A DNA stretch of 26,928 nucleotides from CAZSAT01 sp964604675 (GCA_964604675.1 CAZSAT010000093.1:1-26928), one strand, 5' to 3'. Positions 1-6,837 are shown, numbered from the stretch's first letter. A program made the numbers and translations. Notes: generated by a model not told the origin, from the sequence alone.

Positions 1-67
1 CCTGGGCGAACCTCCAGAGCGGGGTGCATTCACAGGACGTGATCTGGCTGAGCTATGCGGAGAGGAT

Positions 68-331
68 TTGCTTGGCTTGATTGCCACGTTGACGCTTCTG
101 CTCGGGTGCCCGAGTTCGCCCGACTACTCGGACGTCAAGGATGACTTCGACGGGCATGAGCCCGAAGAGTTGGGGGATGACGACAACGACGGCTGGACCA
201 CGGACGCTGGAGACTGCGACGATGACAACGCAGACGTGAACCCGGGAGCTAGCGAGGTTTGCGGGAACCAGGTCGACGATGACTGCGATGAAGACGTCGA
301 CGAGGGCTGCGACACGGCCGACTCGGGGTAG
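68..331 (+). CDS. small lipoprotein with MopE-like Asp/Cys metal-binding-type repeat
   Basis: Predicted surface lipoprotein of 87 residues. The N-terminus is hydrophobic and ends in a lipobox (LLLGC, lipidated Cys about residue 14). The rest is very acidic, with motifs such as DDDNDGWTTDAGDCDDDN and VCGNQVDDDCDEDVDEGC. This matches the 'putative metal-binding' repeat of MopE-type proteins common in Myxococcota; Ca or Cu binding is family knowledge and is not shown here. The start is uncertain: TTG at 68 gives an unusually short signal, TTG at 77 is better spaced from the purine-rich AGAGGA, and the frame is open to the left edge, so the real start may lie outside the window. No partner gene is recognisable. 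Confidence 0.7.
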   Translation: MLGLIATLTLLLGCPSSPDYSDVKDDFDGHEPEELGDDDNDGWTTDAGDCDDDNADVNPGASEVCGNQVDDDCDEDVDEGCDTADSG

Positions 332-750
332 CTGCGCTGGAGCTGTACACGTGACACCAGAGCAGAGAGAAAGGCCGAGGACTGGCCCGGAGACGGGGTT
401 TCGGATTCGGCCGTTCATCTAGTAGATTCGGCCACCCTCAATTCTGAACGGCTGAGAATGAGGTTGAAGCCGAAGTTCCGGTTCTGAAACGCCCCAAGAG
501 GTGGGTGACCTGACAGGAATCAGCGGCGGTCGGTTGTGGAACCAGGGCGCTGCGAGGTAGAACTTTCAGGCTCTCTTATCGAGAATCGGGTTGACATACC
601 CAGATGTTGTCGTGGAGAGTGCCTGGTCTTGTCGCAGCGAGGAACCACATGAGCGTGGCGAGTGTCGTCTGCCAGACCGGGACGGGAGGGCTCCAGCGCC
701 TTTGGGCGGAGCCATGCTTGGGCAGTTCCAGTCAGGAAGGAGATGACGCG
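332..750. other. non-coding stretch with an imperfect long hairpin
   Basis: No convincing gene lies here. Positions 398-416 can pair in interrupted fashion with 446-490: GTTTC with GAAAC (398-402/486-490), TTCGGC with GCCGAA (406-411/469-474) and CGTTC with GAACG (412-416/446-450). GATTCGGCC is directly repeated at 404-412 and 425-433. A CCTGACAGG box lies at 509-517, identical to one found upstream of a membrane-protein gene near 20.8 kb. TTGACA occurs at 592-597, but no clear -10 box follows. The stretch probably holds the promoter and leader of the PadR-like gene. Confidence 0.4.
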
Positions 751-1137
751 ATGCTACTGAAGAACACGCCGCTGGTGGTCATGTTGGGCCTGATGCGCGA
801 CCGGAGCCTCTCGGTGGCCGAGGTGATCATCGGCGCCAGGGCGGTGGCCGGGCTCGACCTGCCGACGCCCAGCGCGTACACCTACCTGAACGACCTGGTC
901 GAGATGGCGTTCGTCGAGCTCGCCAACGACCGGCACGAGGTCGGGCCGCACGGTCGCCGTCCGAAGTACTACCGGGCGACCGCCGCGGGCGCGCAGGTGT
1001 TCGACGACCACCGTGCCCTGATGCGGATGAACTGGACCAAGCGATTGGACAAGGCGCTGAAGCAGGAGCACGCCGCCGTGGCGAGCAGCCGGACGACGGG
1101 ACGGGCCGCACGACGCGTGATCGGGCCGAAGAGCTGA
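751..1137 (+). CDS. PadR-like winged-helix transcriptional regulator
   Basis: Predicted DNA-binding regulator of 128 residues. Residues 1-85 have the PadR pattern: a hydrophobic first helix (LVVMLGLM), a helix-turn-helix (SAYTYLNDLVEMAFVE) and a basic wing (GRRPKYYRATAAG). A short basic C-terminal tail follows rather than the long dimerisation helices of full PadR proteins. ATG 751 is chosen because AAGGAG lies 8 bases upstream; the frame extends upstream to 604, but that part has no ribosome site and no domain. The next gene starts 60 bases downstream on the same strand, so the pair may be an operon in which this protein controls its neighbour. The ligand is unknown. Confidence 0.65.
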   Translation: MLLKNTPLVVMLGLMRDRSLSVAEVIIGARAVAGLDLPTPSAYTYLNDLVEMAFVELANDRHEVGPHGRRPKYYRATAAGAQVFDDHRALMRMNWTKRLDKALKQEHAAVASSRTTGRAARRVIGPKS

Positions 1138-1197
1138 TGAAGGCGGAGCTGACCCCGCACCTGTTCACCCGAGGACCCCCTACCTGACGAGGCAGTC

Positions 1198-2211
1198 ATG
1201 ACCACCAACAGCCTTGGCCAGAAGCTGGCCGGCGAGCTCGAGCGTCTCTACAGCCCGCCGCAGTTTCTGGCCGCCGTGAACCGAGGTGCGTACCCGAGCA
1301 TCAGGGGTGCGCTGCCTCGCGTGGATGCCGAGCAGTTCTTTCAGCTGGTGATGGTCCAGGCTGAGACGCGGCCCTTCCTGCTCGACCTGATCGAGCAGCG
1401 GTCGCTGAGCGCAGACAGGCTTCTCGAGCTCTACGGTCGCGACCGGCTCGACCACGGGGCAGTGCTGGAGCGCCAGCGGAACGGGCTCGTCGAGCTCGTG
1501 TCGTACGCCGACGCTGTCTTCCAGACCATCGCCGAGCAGGAACCGACCTGTTGGGACGCCGAGCTCACCGACCAGCGGACGCGCCAGCTCGAGACGGAGC
1601 TGGAGCTCCTGCACGCTGACACCGAGATGTGGCCGCGCACGCCGGCCGAGCGAGCCCAGCGCGTGCGAGACACGCTGCGCGGCGCCCACCTCGATCACTG
1701 TCAGCGGCCTGGACGTGGCTGCCGGCTGTCGGAGAAGGCGCGCCAAGCTGGGTACTTCTTCGCGGAGTTGGTGCCGCTGGCCTGGCAGGGAACGCCGAGC
1801 GAGGGCCGTCTCCGTGACTTCCTGAAGGCGAACGAGGAGGCCCTGGCTCACGACGGCGAGGTGTACCGGACGGTCCACCTGGTGCGCTCTGAGCTGTGGC
1901 GTCCCGAGGTGCAGGCTGAGCTCTTCGAGCTCTGGGTCCTGTCGCGGCTCGCGGAGCCGCTGAGCGGGCGGCTCGATCTGCGATGGGCCTGGTCGCTAGC
2001 AATTCCGGGATCTTCGGTGACTCGAACCTGGGAGCGTTCTGGTCTGAGGTGGCCGCCTTCGAATGCTGCGAGTGGAGGCGAGCCTACGATGCCTGCATGG
2101 GGGATCGGAAGTGTCTGGGTAACTGTGGAAACGCACCAACCTGCGACACGAGTCACTGCGACACGCTCATGTAGCGGCGGGCCGCTGACGGTGGTCGCGG
2201 TGCTGTCTTGA
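1198..2211 (+). CDS. unknown protein, probably truncated and fused to foreign 3' sequence
   Basis: I do not recognise this family. The ORF encodes 337 residues. ATG 1198 follows GAGG at a spacing of 6. Residues 1 to about 262 have the high third-position GC of the region, are rich in Glu, Leu and Arg, and look mostly helical, with no signal peptide. From about 1985 the frame gives an implausible Ser/Thr/Arg/Pro-rich tail, while another frame on the same strand (1983-2174) reads a natural Cys-rich sequence. The genuine gene therefore probably ends or is broken near 1985. It follows the PadR-like gene and may be its target. Function unknown. Confidence 0.5.
   Translation: MTTNSLGQKLAGELERLYSPPQFLAAVNRGAYPSIRGALPRVDAEQFFQLVMVQAETRPFLLDLIEQRSLSADRLLELYGRDRLDHGAVLERQRNGLVELVSYADAVFQTIAEQEPTCWDAELTDQRTRQLETELELLHADTEMWPRTPAERAQRVRDTLRGAHLDHCQRPGRGCRLSEKARQAGYFFAELVPLAWQGTPSEGRLRDFLKANEEALAHDGEVYRTVHLVRSELWRPEVQAELFELWVLSRLAEPLSGRLDLRWAWSLAIPGSSVTRTWERSGLRWPPSNAASGGEPTMPAWGIGSVWVTVETHQPATRVTATRSCSGGPLTVVAVLS
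1983..2174 (+). pseudogene. Cys-rich 3' gene fragment
   Basis: This frame encodes about 63 residues ending in a Cys-rich segment (CCEWRRAYDAC, CLGNCGNAPTC, then CDT) with evenly spaced cysteines that suggest disulphides or a small secreted domain. Codon use is less GC-biased than in the gene it overlaps. ATG 1983 has no good ribosome site, so this looks like the 3' end of a gene whose 5' part was lost when it joined the upstream unknown gene. An alternative is a real small gene translated by coupling. The family is not recognised. Confidence 0.4.
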
Positions 2212-3034
2212 AGACGGCGTGGCTGAGAAGGTCGCTGCTTGGCAGCGCTGCTGTAGCTGCGTTGCTGTGCTTGAGCAGAACTGCGGCACCGCCTTCACCG
2301 GACTCGGAAGTCCCGCTCCCGCCGAATCCCATACCGATTGAGGAGGCGGGCACGAATCCAGTCCATGAGACCGACACTGGGCAAGAGGAAGATGAGTGGC
2401 TGAGTTCAAGGATGGCGCGCTGGGAGGCATGCGGCTTTGAACTAAAGCCCTTGATCAGACATGCCAGGGCACTGCAGGCGGTGGAGGTACTGCTGAGGTC
2501 GGGAAGACTGGTTGTTGCCAATGAGGCCTTCTCAGCTCAGGAGGAGCAGCGAGCTCAAGAAACCAACAACGCCGCCGCAGCGTTGTCAGCTAGCGTAGCG
2601 TTTGACCTGTCGAGGGCGGTGATGGATCACGTGGCCGCTGAGTGGCAACCGAACCACGTCTTGGCATGGACCGACCGGGCTCTCAGTGCCCTGGACACCA
2701 TGGATCGCACGCGGATGAGCGATGACTGTAAGCAAGTCGCTTCGTCGACCCGTAGCGAGCTGCTCAACCAGTGGAGGTGGGCTCAGAGTTGGGAGGCAGA
2801 CGAGGTGGCGGCGGGCCAACCCGACGCTGCTTGCAGGCAGAGCTCGCGGTGCTGGTTGCAGACCTCGAGGACGCGCTCGAGGAATGCAGGACGGAGACAA
2901 CGCGTGGACCGGTAGAGATGCTCATCCGCCAGGGCCGGGAGCTGCGTAGTCACCCAGGGCGAGGTGTGCGGTCTTTCGTGGCCATGTCGCCGTTCATCTA
3001 CGACCGCATTGCCGCGTGTGACGAGGGCCGCTGA
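2208..3034 (+). pseudogene. secreted protein of unknown function with an apparent frameshift
   Basis: Starts at TTG 2208. The first 25-27 residues form a Sec-type signal peptide (basic MKTAWLRR, then hydrophobic LLGSAAVAALLCL). A Pro/Glu-rich linker and a helical domain follow. The initial frame runs to a stop at 2915 but becomes Arg/Ser-rich and unnatural after about 2820. A second frame, shifted by two, continues sensibly from there (LQAELAVLVADLEDALEE) to TGA at 3032-3034. One coding sequence with a frameshift near 2815-2830 is the simplest reading: a sequencing error, real decay or programmed slippage. The full product would be about 275 residues. Family not recognised. Confidence 0.5.
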
Positions 3035-3043
3035 CCGCCCGAG

Positions 3044-3200
3044 GGCGTCTCGCCCCATCCGCCAAGGAAGCGGGAGCCGACGTGGCGCGGCCCCGCCGCG
3101 CCATGTGGCTGGGGCCGCCCGGGCGCCAGCGCGGGTGGCACCAGGCCCGGCCCGAAGGGCCGAGCGGCTGCCCGCACCTTGGCGGATGGGGCGAGACGCC
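3044..3200. repeat. 157-base branched element closed by a perfect 24-base inverted repeat
   Basis: The arms 3044-3067 and 3177-3200 are exact reverse complements. Pairing resumes inside at 3070-3079 with 3165-3175. The enclosed loop can form its own hairpins at 3081-3105, 3119-3150 and 3149-3161; the last two compete. The layout resembles a cloverleaf-like RNA or a MITE with terminal repeats. I see no target-site duplication next to it. Confidence 0.6.
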
Positions 3201-3316
3201 ACCCCCGCGAGAGGCGGCTGGATGCCGCCGACCACCAGGCAAGCCGATGGCGAAGCAGCACCAGCCGGCCCAGCGAAGATCTGGGGGGAGAACAGCCCGG
3301 ACTCCTCCCCCGCGCG

Positions 3317-3359
3317 CCCACGACCTGGGCCGCCCGACGGGGGCGGCCCGGGACGTGGG
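3317..3359. repeat. 19-pair hairpin with five-base loop
   Basis: Arms 3317-3335 and 3341-3359 pair at 17 Watson-Crick positions plus one G-U, with a single A-A mismatch; the loop is GACGG. It is not followed by a T-run on either strand, so it is not a typical terminator. Confidence 0.6.
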
Positions 3360-3495
3360 TGAACCCCAGGAATCGGGCCAGGTCGGCCGCCAGGCCGGCC
3401 GGACCGTCGAGAGGCGCCTGGAAGGCGCCGGCCTGGAGCACCAGGAGAGAAGACGTCGAAATGGGCCCAGCTCGAGCCATTCAGCGAAGGTCGAA

Positions 3496-3542
3496 GCCGC
3501 CCACCCGGGGGATGCGGCTCAGGGCGGGCCCGGGTGGGCGGC
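3496..3542. repeat. perfect 14-base inverted repeat
   Basis: GCCGCCCACCCGGG at 3496-3509 has its exact reverse complement at 3529-3542, with 19 bases between. It is part of the hairpin array and lies about 100 bases downstream of the stop of the minus-strand helix-turn-helix gene. Confidence 0.6.
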
Positions 3543-3561
3543 GCGCCAAGGGTGTCAGGCT

Positions 3562-3652
3562 CCGACATGGTGTCGGCGATACCGGCTGACCCCCACCCAT
3601 CCCATGGGTAGCGGGCAGGGTATCGGCCCGTGTCGGCGATACCCTGTCAGGC
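3562..3652. promoter_or_regulatory. repeat cluster beside the helix-turn-helix gene (possible operator or partition-like site)
   Basis: GTGTCGGCGATACC occurs twice in the same orientation, at 3570-3583 and 3630-3643. Inverted repeats sit around the copies: CCGACA/TGTCGG (3562-3567/3571-3576), ACCCAT/ATGGGT (3595-3600/3604-3609) and GGGTATCG/CGATACCC (3618-3625/3637-3644). TGTCAGG follows at 3554-3560 and 3645-3651 next to the copies. The cluster lies at the 3' end of the minus-strand DNA-binding gene, which may bind it. That role is an inference. Confidence 0.45.
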
Positions 3653-4195
3653 GTCGTCAACCGTCAGGGCAGGCGCTGGGCCCCCGATCAGGCGCTTCCA
3701 CCAGGGCAACGACTGGGTCTGGCGGAGGACCTCGAGCTCGGCACGAGCGGCGCGGAGCTCAGCGTTGAGCTCGTCGGCCCGATCCTTCCACTCCACCGCG
3801 CGCTGGTCGGCACGAACGACCTCAGCCTTGCGACGGTCGTCGAGCTCCTCGCATCGCGTCTCGAGCACGTTGATGGTCGACCGGAGAGCGTCGTTCACCG
3901 CGCTGACGCCGGCGAGCTCGACCTGGAGCGACTCGGCCAGGTGGGTCGTGGTGGCCTCCACCGTGGATTCGGCAGACTTCCGAGGCGGGTTGGGCAGCTT
4001 GGTCGTGCCCGCCCAGGCCAAGAGCTCGGTCCGGCTGACCATCAATCGGCTGGCCGGATTGCCCTGGACTTCGCGGTGGCCCGGCAAATCGCCACGTCGG
4101 ACCCAGGACCGGACCGTCGTGAGGCTCCGGTCGACGAGAGTCGCCGCCTCGCGCACAGGGATCAGGTCGTCGGGACGGAATGTCGTCGCCACCAT
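3647..4195 (-). CDS. helix-turn-helix protein with long coiled coil
   Basis: Predicted DNA-binding protein of 182 residues. Residues 8-60 form an excisionase/MerR-type helix-turn-helix (LIPVREAATLVDRSLTTVRSW, basic RRGDLPGHRE). Residues about 75-150 are a heptad-rich coiled coil (NVLETRCEELDDRRK, ELRAARAELEVL), and the C-terminus has the aromatic motif PWWKRLIG. This DNA-binding-plus-coiled-coil layout is seen in plasmid or phage accessory and partition proteins such as KfrA-like ones, but I cannot assign it to a family. ATG 4195 is chosen because GGAGG lies 5 bases upstream; an upstream ATG at 4252 lacks a ribosome site. Palindrome-containing repeats flank the gene on both sides, suggesting self-regulation or centromere-like binding. 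Confidence 0.65.
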   Translation of the reverse strand: MVATTFRPDDLIPVREAATLVDRSLTTVRSWVRRGDLPGHREVQGNPASRLMVSRTELLAWAGTTKLPNPPRKSAESTVEATTTHLAESLQVELAGVSAVNDALRSTINVLETRCEELDDRRKAEVVRADQRAVEWKDRADELNAELRAARAELEVLRQTQSLPWWKRLIGGPAPALTVDDA

Positions 4196-4261
4196 GTCTG
4201 CCTCCGCTTCAGCCATGTCTGCTGCTACCCGTCGATGGCTGCAGCCCAGCAAGGGCAGACA

Positions 4262-4279
4262 GGGTGTCCATCGACACCC
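4262..4279. promoter_or_regulatory. inverted repeat upstream of the helix-turn-helix gene
   Basis: GGGTGTC and GACACCC are separated by four bases, 67-84 bases upstream of the start at 4195. GGTATCACC follows at 4284-4292 and resembles the GATACC parts of the repeat cluster downstream of the same gene. It is a likely operator for that regulator. Confidence 0.4.
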
Positions 4280-4327
4280 CTAAGGTATCACCTGATGCTC
4301 TCTCTTGTCATGGGTACAGGCAGGCGT

Positions 4328-4432
4328 TCAGCTTGCCTCGTGCAGGGGGCGCCGGAGGAACTCGGAACGCGTGAGACCACCGCGTCGAGCGTCGAGGCGC
4401 TCGAGCTCCGCCTCGGTGAGAAGGATGGTCAC
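4328..4432 (-). CDS. tiny ribbon-helix-helix-like ORF behind the toxin gene
   Basis: A 34-codon reading frame starting at GTG 4432. The sequence (VTILLTEAELERLDARR, then TRSEFLRR) fits the strand-helix-helix pattern of CopG/Arc-type DNA-binding antitoxins, although such proteins are usually 40-80 residues. It begins 2 bases downstream of the toxin stop, in the same direction, so it could be a third gene of the toxin-antitoxin operon or the remnant of another antitoxin. Too short to be certain. Confidence 0.35.
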   Translation of the reverse strand: MTILLTEAELERLDARRGGLTRSEFLRRPLHEAS

Positions 4433-4434
4433 CC

Positions 4435-4728
4435 TCAGCTTCGGTCGAGGAGCACCGTGGGGTCACGTCGCGCATGGAAGATGGCGAGGACGACGATGCG
4501 CTCGGACTCCAGCAAGTAGTAGATGCAGTAGGGGAAGCGCTGGACGACGGCCCGCCTGATCTGGCCCACGGCTCGCTGATGGAACTCAGGGTGGGCTTCG
4601 ATGCGGCGAATCGCATCGTCGACGGCGCCCGCGAAGGCCAGCCCGAGCTTGGCCTTGTGCTCGTACCAGGCATAGCCGTCGTCGAGCTCGGCCTCGGCCT
4701 CCTCGAGGAACTCGACAGGGAGGGGCAT
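4435..4728 (-). CDS. ParE/RelE-family toxin
   Basis: 97-residue toxin of the ParE/RelE superfamily, the usual length. The N-terminus (VEFLEEAEAELDDGYAWYE) is the two-helix hairpin typical of the ParE branch. The core strands carry conserved basic and aromatic residues (QIRRAVVQRFPYCIYYLL) and a final HARRDP motif, as in ParE-like toxins. ParE proteins poison gyrase and RelE proteins cleave mRNA; the sequence favours the ParE branch, but the target is not proven. The start overlaps the antitoxin stop by one base (TGATG), so translation is coupled. Pairing with a TIGR02574-like antitoxin is a common arrangement. Confidence 0.85.
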   Translation of the reverse strand: MPLPVEFLEEAEAELDDGYAWYEHKAKLGLAFAGAVDDAIRRIEAHPEFHQRAVGQIRRAVVQRFPYCIYYLLESERIVVLAIFHARRDPTVLLDRS

Positions 4729-4943
4729 CAGTCGAGGTTGTAGCGGCGGCGGATGTCCTCGTAGGAGACGACCCTCGAGGGGTCCTGCTCGTACGCCGCG
4801 ACCCGCCGTTCCAGCTCCGCCTGCTGAGCCGGGGGCACAGGAAGCTCGGCGGGGTTCTGCTCGAAGCTCGCCCAGAGGTCTTCGATGAGCTGAAGACGCT
4901 CTTCGACGCTGAGATGAGCGATGTCGAGGGCGGGGAGGGACAT
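4728..4943 (-). CDS. addiction-module antitoxin (TIGR02574-like)
   Basis: 71-residue antitoxin. The central LSVEERLQLIEDLWASF is the hallmark of the 'putative addiction module component' family that partners ParE/RelE toxins. The C-terminal half (YEQDPSRVVSYEDIRRRY) is the part expected to wrap the toxin. It is the first gene of the operon and overlaps the toxin gene by one base. No good Shine-Dalgarno precedes ATG 4943. A TGGTACCA palindrome lies just upstream at 4951-4958 and may be part of the operator. The identification is from family pattern only. Confidence 0.85.
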   Translation of the reverse strand: MSLPALDIAHLSVEERLQLIEDLWASFEQNPAELPVPPAQQAELERRVAAYEQDPSRVVSYEDIRRRYNLD

Positions 4944-5061
4944 GAGGTGATGGTACCAGCCAGCTCAGCCGAATGCAGCGCTGGCAATGGCCGGAGGACC
5001 TGGACCCGCAAGGCCGGACAGTTTCTGGTCCCCCAGCAGGTGAAGCTGACGCCCTGGAGGC

Positions 5062-5080
5062 CCCTAAGACCCGCTTAGGG
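5062..5080. promoter_or_regulatory. inverted repeat just upstream of the integrase
   Basis: CCCTAAG and CTTAGGG are separated by ACCCG, five bases before the integrase ATG. It could be an operator, a translation-controlling hairpin or part of a recombination site. Its position next to the recombinase start is the only functional clue. Confidence 0.35.
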
Positions 5081-5084
5081 ATCC

Positions 5085-6095
5085 ATGGTCCGGAGGCTTC
5101 CCGTGGTCGATCTGCAGCTCCAGCTTTCGGCCTTCGCGGACCCCAGGAACGCGCTGCAGGTGACCCCCGAGCTCGAGGACCTGGTCGACAAAGCCAGGGA
5201 GGTGGTCGCCGACAACCGGAGCCCGAGGACCCGGGAGGCCTACGAGCTCGCCTGGAGGACCTGGTCGAGCTGGGCCACGAAGAAGGGGGTGGAGTCGATG
5301 CCCGCGAGCCCGACGGCCGTCGCGCTCTACCTCGTCGACCACGAGGACCACTACAGCGTGAGCACGCTCGTGCAGCACCTCGCCGCCATCGCGGCCGTGC
5401 ATCAGGACGCAGGGCTCGAGAGCCCGACCCGGACCCCGCAGGTCAGCTCCGTCATCAAGGGCATCCGACGCCGGCGAGGGGTGGCCCCGAAGGAGACGAA
5501 GACGCCGCTGCGCGTCGCCGAGCTCCGCGAGATGGTCGATGCCCTCGACCTCGACAAGGCCATCGGGCTCCGCAACCGGGCGCTCTTGTTGGTGGGCTTC
5601 GCCGGCGCCTTCCGCCGCAGCGAGCTCGTCGGCCTCGACGCCGGTGACCTCGAGCGCGTCTACGAGGGTTTTGTTGTGCGACTCCGGCGCTCGAAAGCCG
5701 ACCAGGAGGCCGAGGGGCGGAAGATCGGGCTGCCCCTCGCTGGCCGGCCGGCCTACTGCCCCGTTCGGACCCTCGAGGCGTGGCTCGCGTTCGCCGAGAT
5801 CGAGCAGGGCCCCATCTTCCGGCCCATCGACCGCCACGGCCAGGTGCTCGAGGCCAGGCTCGGGGCCAGATCCGTCGCCCGCATCGTGAAGCGGGCTGGC
5901 CAGCGCATCGGATTGGAGCCGGAGAAGCTCGGGGGGCACAGCCTCCGGGCCGGCTTCGCCACCGAGGCCGCCCGGCAGGGGGCGTCCGAGCGCGCCATCG
6001 CCCGGCAGACCGGCCACAAGAGCCTGAGAGTCCTCCGGGGCTACATCCGCGAAGGCTCGCTCTTCAACGACAACGCCGCTGCGGGGCTGCTGTAG
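5085..6095 (+). CDS. tyrosine recombinase / integrase
   Basis: 336-residue site-specific recombinase that would cut and rejoin DNA through a tyrosine intermediate. Residues about 30-125 form the SAM-like core-binding domain (SPRTREAYELAWRTWSSWA). The catalytic domain has the expected set: Arg177 in AFRRSEL, a Lys in the following beta-hairpin (RRSKAD), His285 and Arg288 in HSLRAGF, His311 in GHKS and Tyr320 in LRGYIR. All catalytic residues are present, so it looks active. It reads away from the toxin-antitoxin pair. Cargo and attachment sites are not visible nearby. The type is like integrases of plasmids and integrative elements; it lacks the extra helix segment expected of integron IntI, so I do not call it an integron integrase. 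Confidence 0.9.
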   Translation: MVRRLPVVDLQLQLSAFADPRNALQVTPELEDLVDKAREVVADNRSPRTREAYELAWRTWSSWATKKGVESMPASPTAVALYLVDHEDHYSVSTLVQHLAAIAAVHQDAGLESPTRTPQVSSVIKGIRRRRGVAPKETKTPLRVAELREMVDALDLDKAIGLRNRALLLVGFAGAFRRSELVGLDAGDLERVYEGFVVRLRRSKADQEAEGRKIGLPLAGRPAYCPVRTLEAWLAFAEIEQGPIFRPIDRHGQVLEARLGARSVARIVKRAGQRIGLEPEKLGGHSLRAGFATEAARQGASERAIARQTGHKSLRVLRGYIREGSLFNDNAAAGLL

Positions 6096-6148
6096 GTACG
6101 GGCGCGCGCACCCTTCGACTGAAGGTCGCGGTTCAGGGGGCGGAGTCC

Positions 6149-6499
6149 GTGTACTCTTTCGAAGTGCTGTTGGCGCTGATGACCTTTGCATGGCTGGATG
6201 GCTGCGCAGCCAACCGAGCCATTGCAATCCGTTGTCCAGACGGGACCAAGCGACCCCTGACAACAGCAGTCGACGTCAGTGAGTCGCCGCAGGGTGGGCT
6301 CTATGTGGCGGCGCTGAGCCATTATGGCTGCGCCGTTCCAACTGGCCCTTACTCCATCGATGTCATCGGCCGTGGCGGCCGACGCATGGGAACAATCAGC
6401 TACGCTCCGGCTGAACGCGTATGGCAGTTCGTCAATCGCGCAGGCGAGAGCGGAAGCACATTCGTCGTCGTCGAACAGAGTCAGGAATCCGGCGACTGA
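6149..6499 (+). CDS. small lipoprotein of unknown function
   Basis: 116-residue predicted lipoprotein. GTG 6149 follows GGAG at a spacing of about 4. Residues 1-18 are hydrophobic (VLLALMTFAWLDG) and precede Cys19 in a lipobox-like LDGC. The mature part contains two more cysteines (RCPDG and HYGCAVP) and appears beta-rich, ending in FVVVEQSQESGD. Codon use is less GC-rich than in the upstream integrase, as in other small genes of this accessory region. It converges on a Cys-rich minus-strand ORF with a 19-base overlap. No family recognised. Confidence 0.55.
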   Translation: MYSFEVLLALMTFAWLDGCAANRAIAIRCPDGTKRPLTTAVDVSESPQGGLYVAALSHYGCAVPTGPYSIDVIGRGGRRMGTISYAPAERVWQFVNRAGESGSTFVVVEQSQESGD

Positions 6500-6828
6500 A
6501 CGGTGCCCGGGTCCTCACTGCTCGTACAGCAGGTCGTCTCGCAGTCGGCAGTGAGGACGCAGGCCTTTCGCTCGGCATCCCATCGGTAAGCGCATGAACA
6601 GGGGCACTTGTACTCGCCGACTCCGGACTGCGACGCACAGGAAAAGCGGCAGCTCTCCCAGTCCTCATCGCTGACAGGGCGCGCCTCGCACCAGGTGATG
6701 AGCCCGGAGGTCATCTCGGGCGGAGCCCAATCTTCAGGAATCCGCGGGGATCCGATCGAGGCGGAGGCGACAGCGCTTGGCGCACTCCACCAGAGCTGCT
6801 GGAGCTCGGTCAACCAGCTGAGGTCCAC
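6481..6828 (-). CDS. Cys-rich protein of unknown function
   Basis: 115 codons from GTG 6828. The C-terminal half is rich in cysteine (CRFSCASQSGVGEYKCPCSC, then CETTCC), resembling a small disulphide-bonded or metal-binding domain. The N-terminus has no signal peptide. The frame is the same as that of the upstream gene, separated only by its TAG stop and three codons, so it may be a readthrough extension of that protein rather than an independent gene. No ribosome site is evident at GTG 6828. Function unknown. Confidence 0.4.
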   Translation of the reverse strand: MDLSWLTELQQLWWSAPSAVASASIGSPRIPEDWAPPEMTSGLITWCEARPVSDEDWESCRFSCASQSGVGEYKCPCSCAYRWDAERKACVLTADCETTCCTSSEDPGTVQSPDS

Positions 6829-6837
6829 AGCGAACCC

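Larger units (their letters stand above)
3035..3560. ncRNA. candidate structured RNA or structured DNA region: array of long GC-rich hairpins
   Basis: No credible protein gene lies here; frames in this stretch are Arg/Pro/Gly-rich. Strong inverted repeats follow one another: 3044-3079 with 3165-3200 (24 perfect pairs, then 10 more after a small internal loop and one bulge), 3081-3090 with 3096-3105 (one G-U), 3213-3218 with 3224-3229, 3269-3273 with 3281-3285, 3317-3335 with 3341-3359 (19 positions, one A-A mismatch, one G-U), 3390-3399 with 3427-3436, and 3496-3509 with 3529-3542 (14 perfect). Wobble pairs hint at selection on RNA. Recombination, replication or mobile-element functions are alternatives. 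The strand is unknown and no known RNA family is recognised. Confidence 0.45.

Noticed and set aside
3..80. possible C-terminal end of a gene entering from the left edge
   Set aside because: The frame reads 25 plausible residues to a TGA at 78-80, but it is too short to show any family and overlaps the lipoprotein frame.
398..490. integron attC-like site
   Set aside because: The interrupted hairpin resembles an attC fold, but the ends are GTTTC/GAAAC rather than the required GTTRRRY/RYYYAAC, and the integrase lacks IntI features.
3035..3650. CRISPR array
   Set aside because: There are many hairpins but no regularly spaced identical direct repeats with unique spacers and no cas genes nearby.
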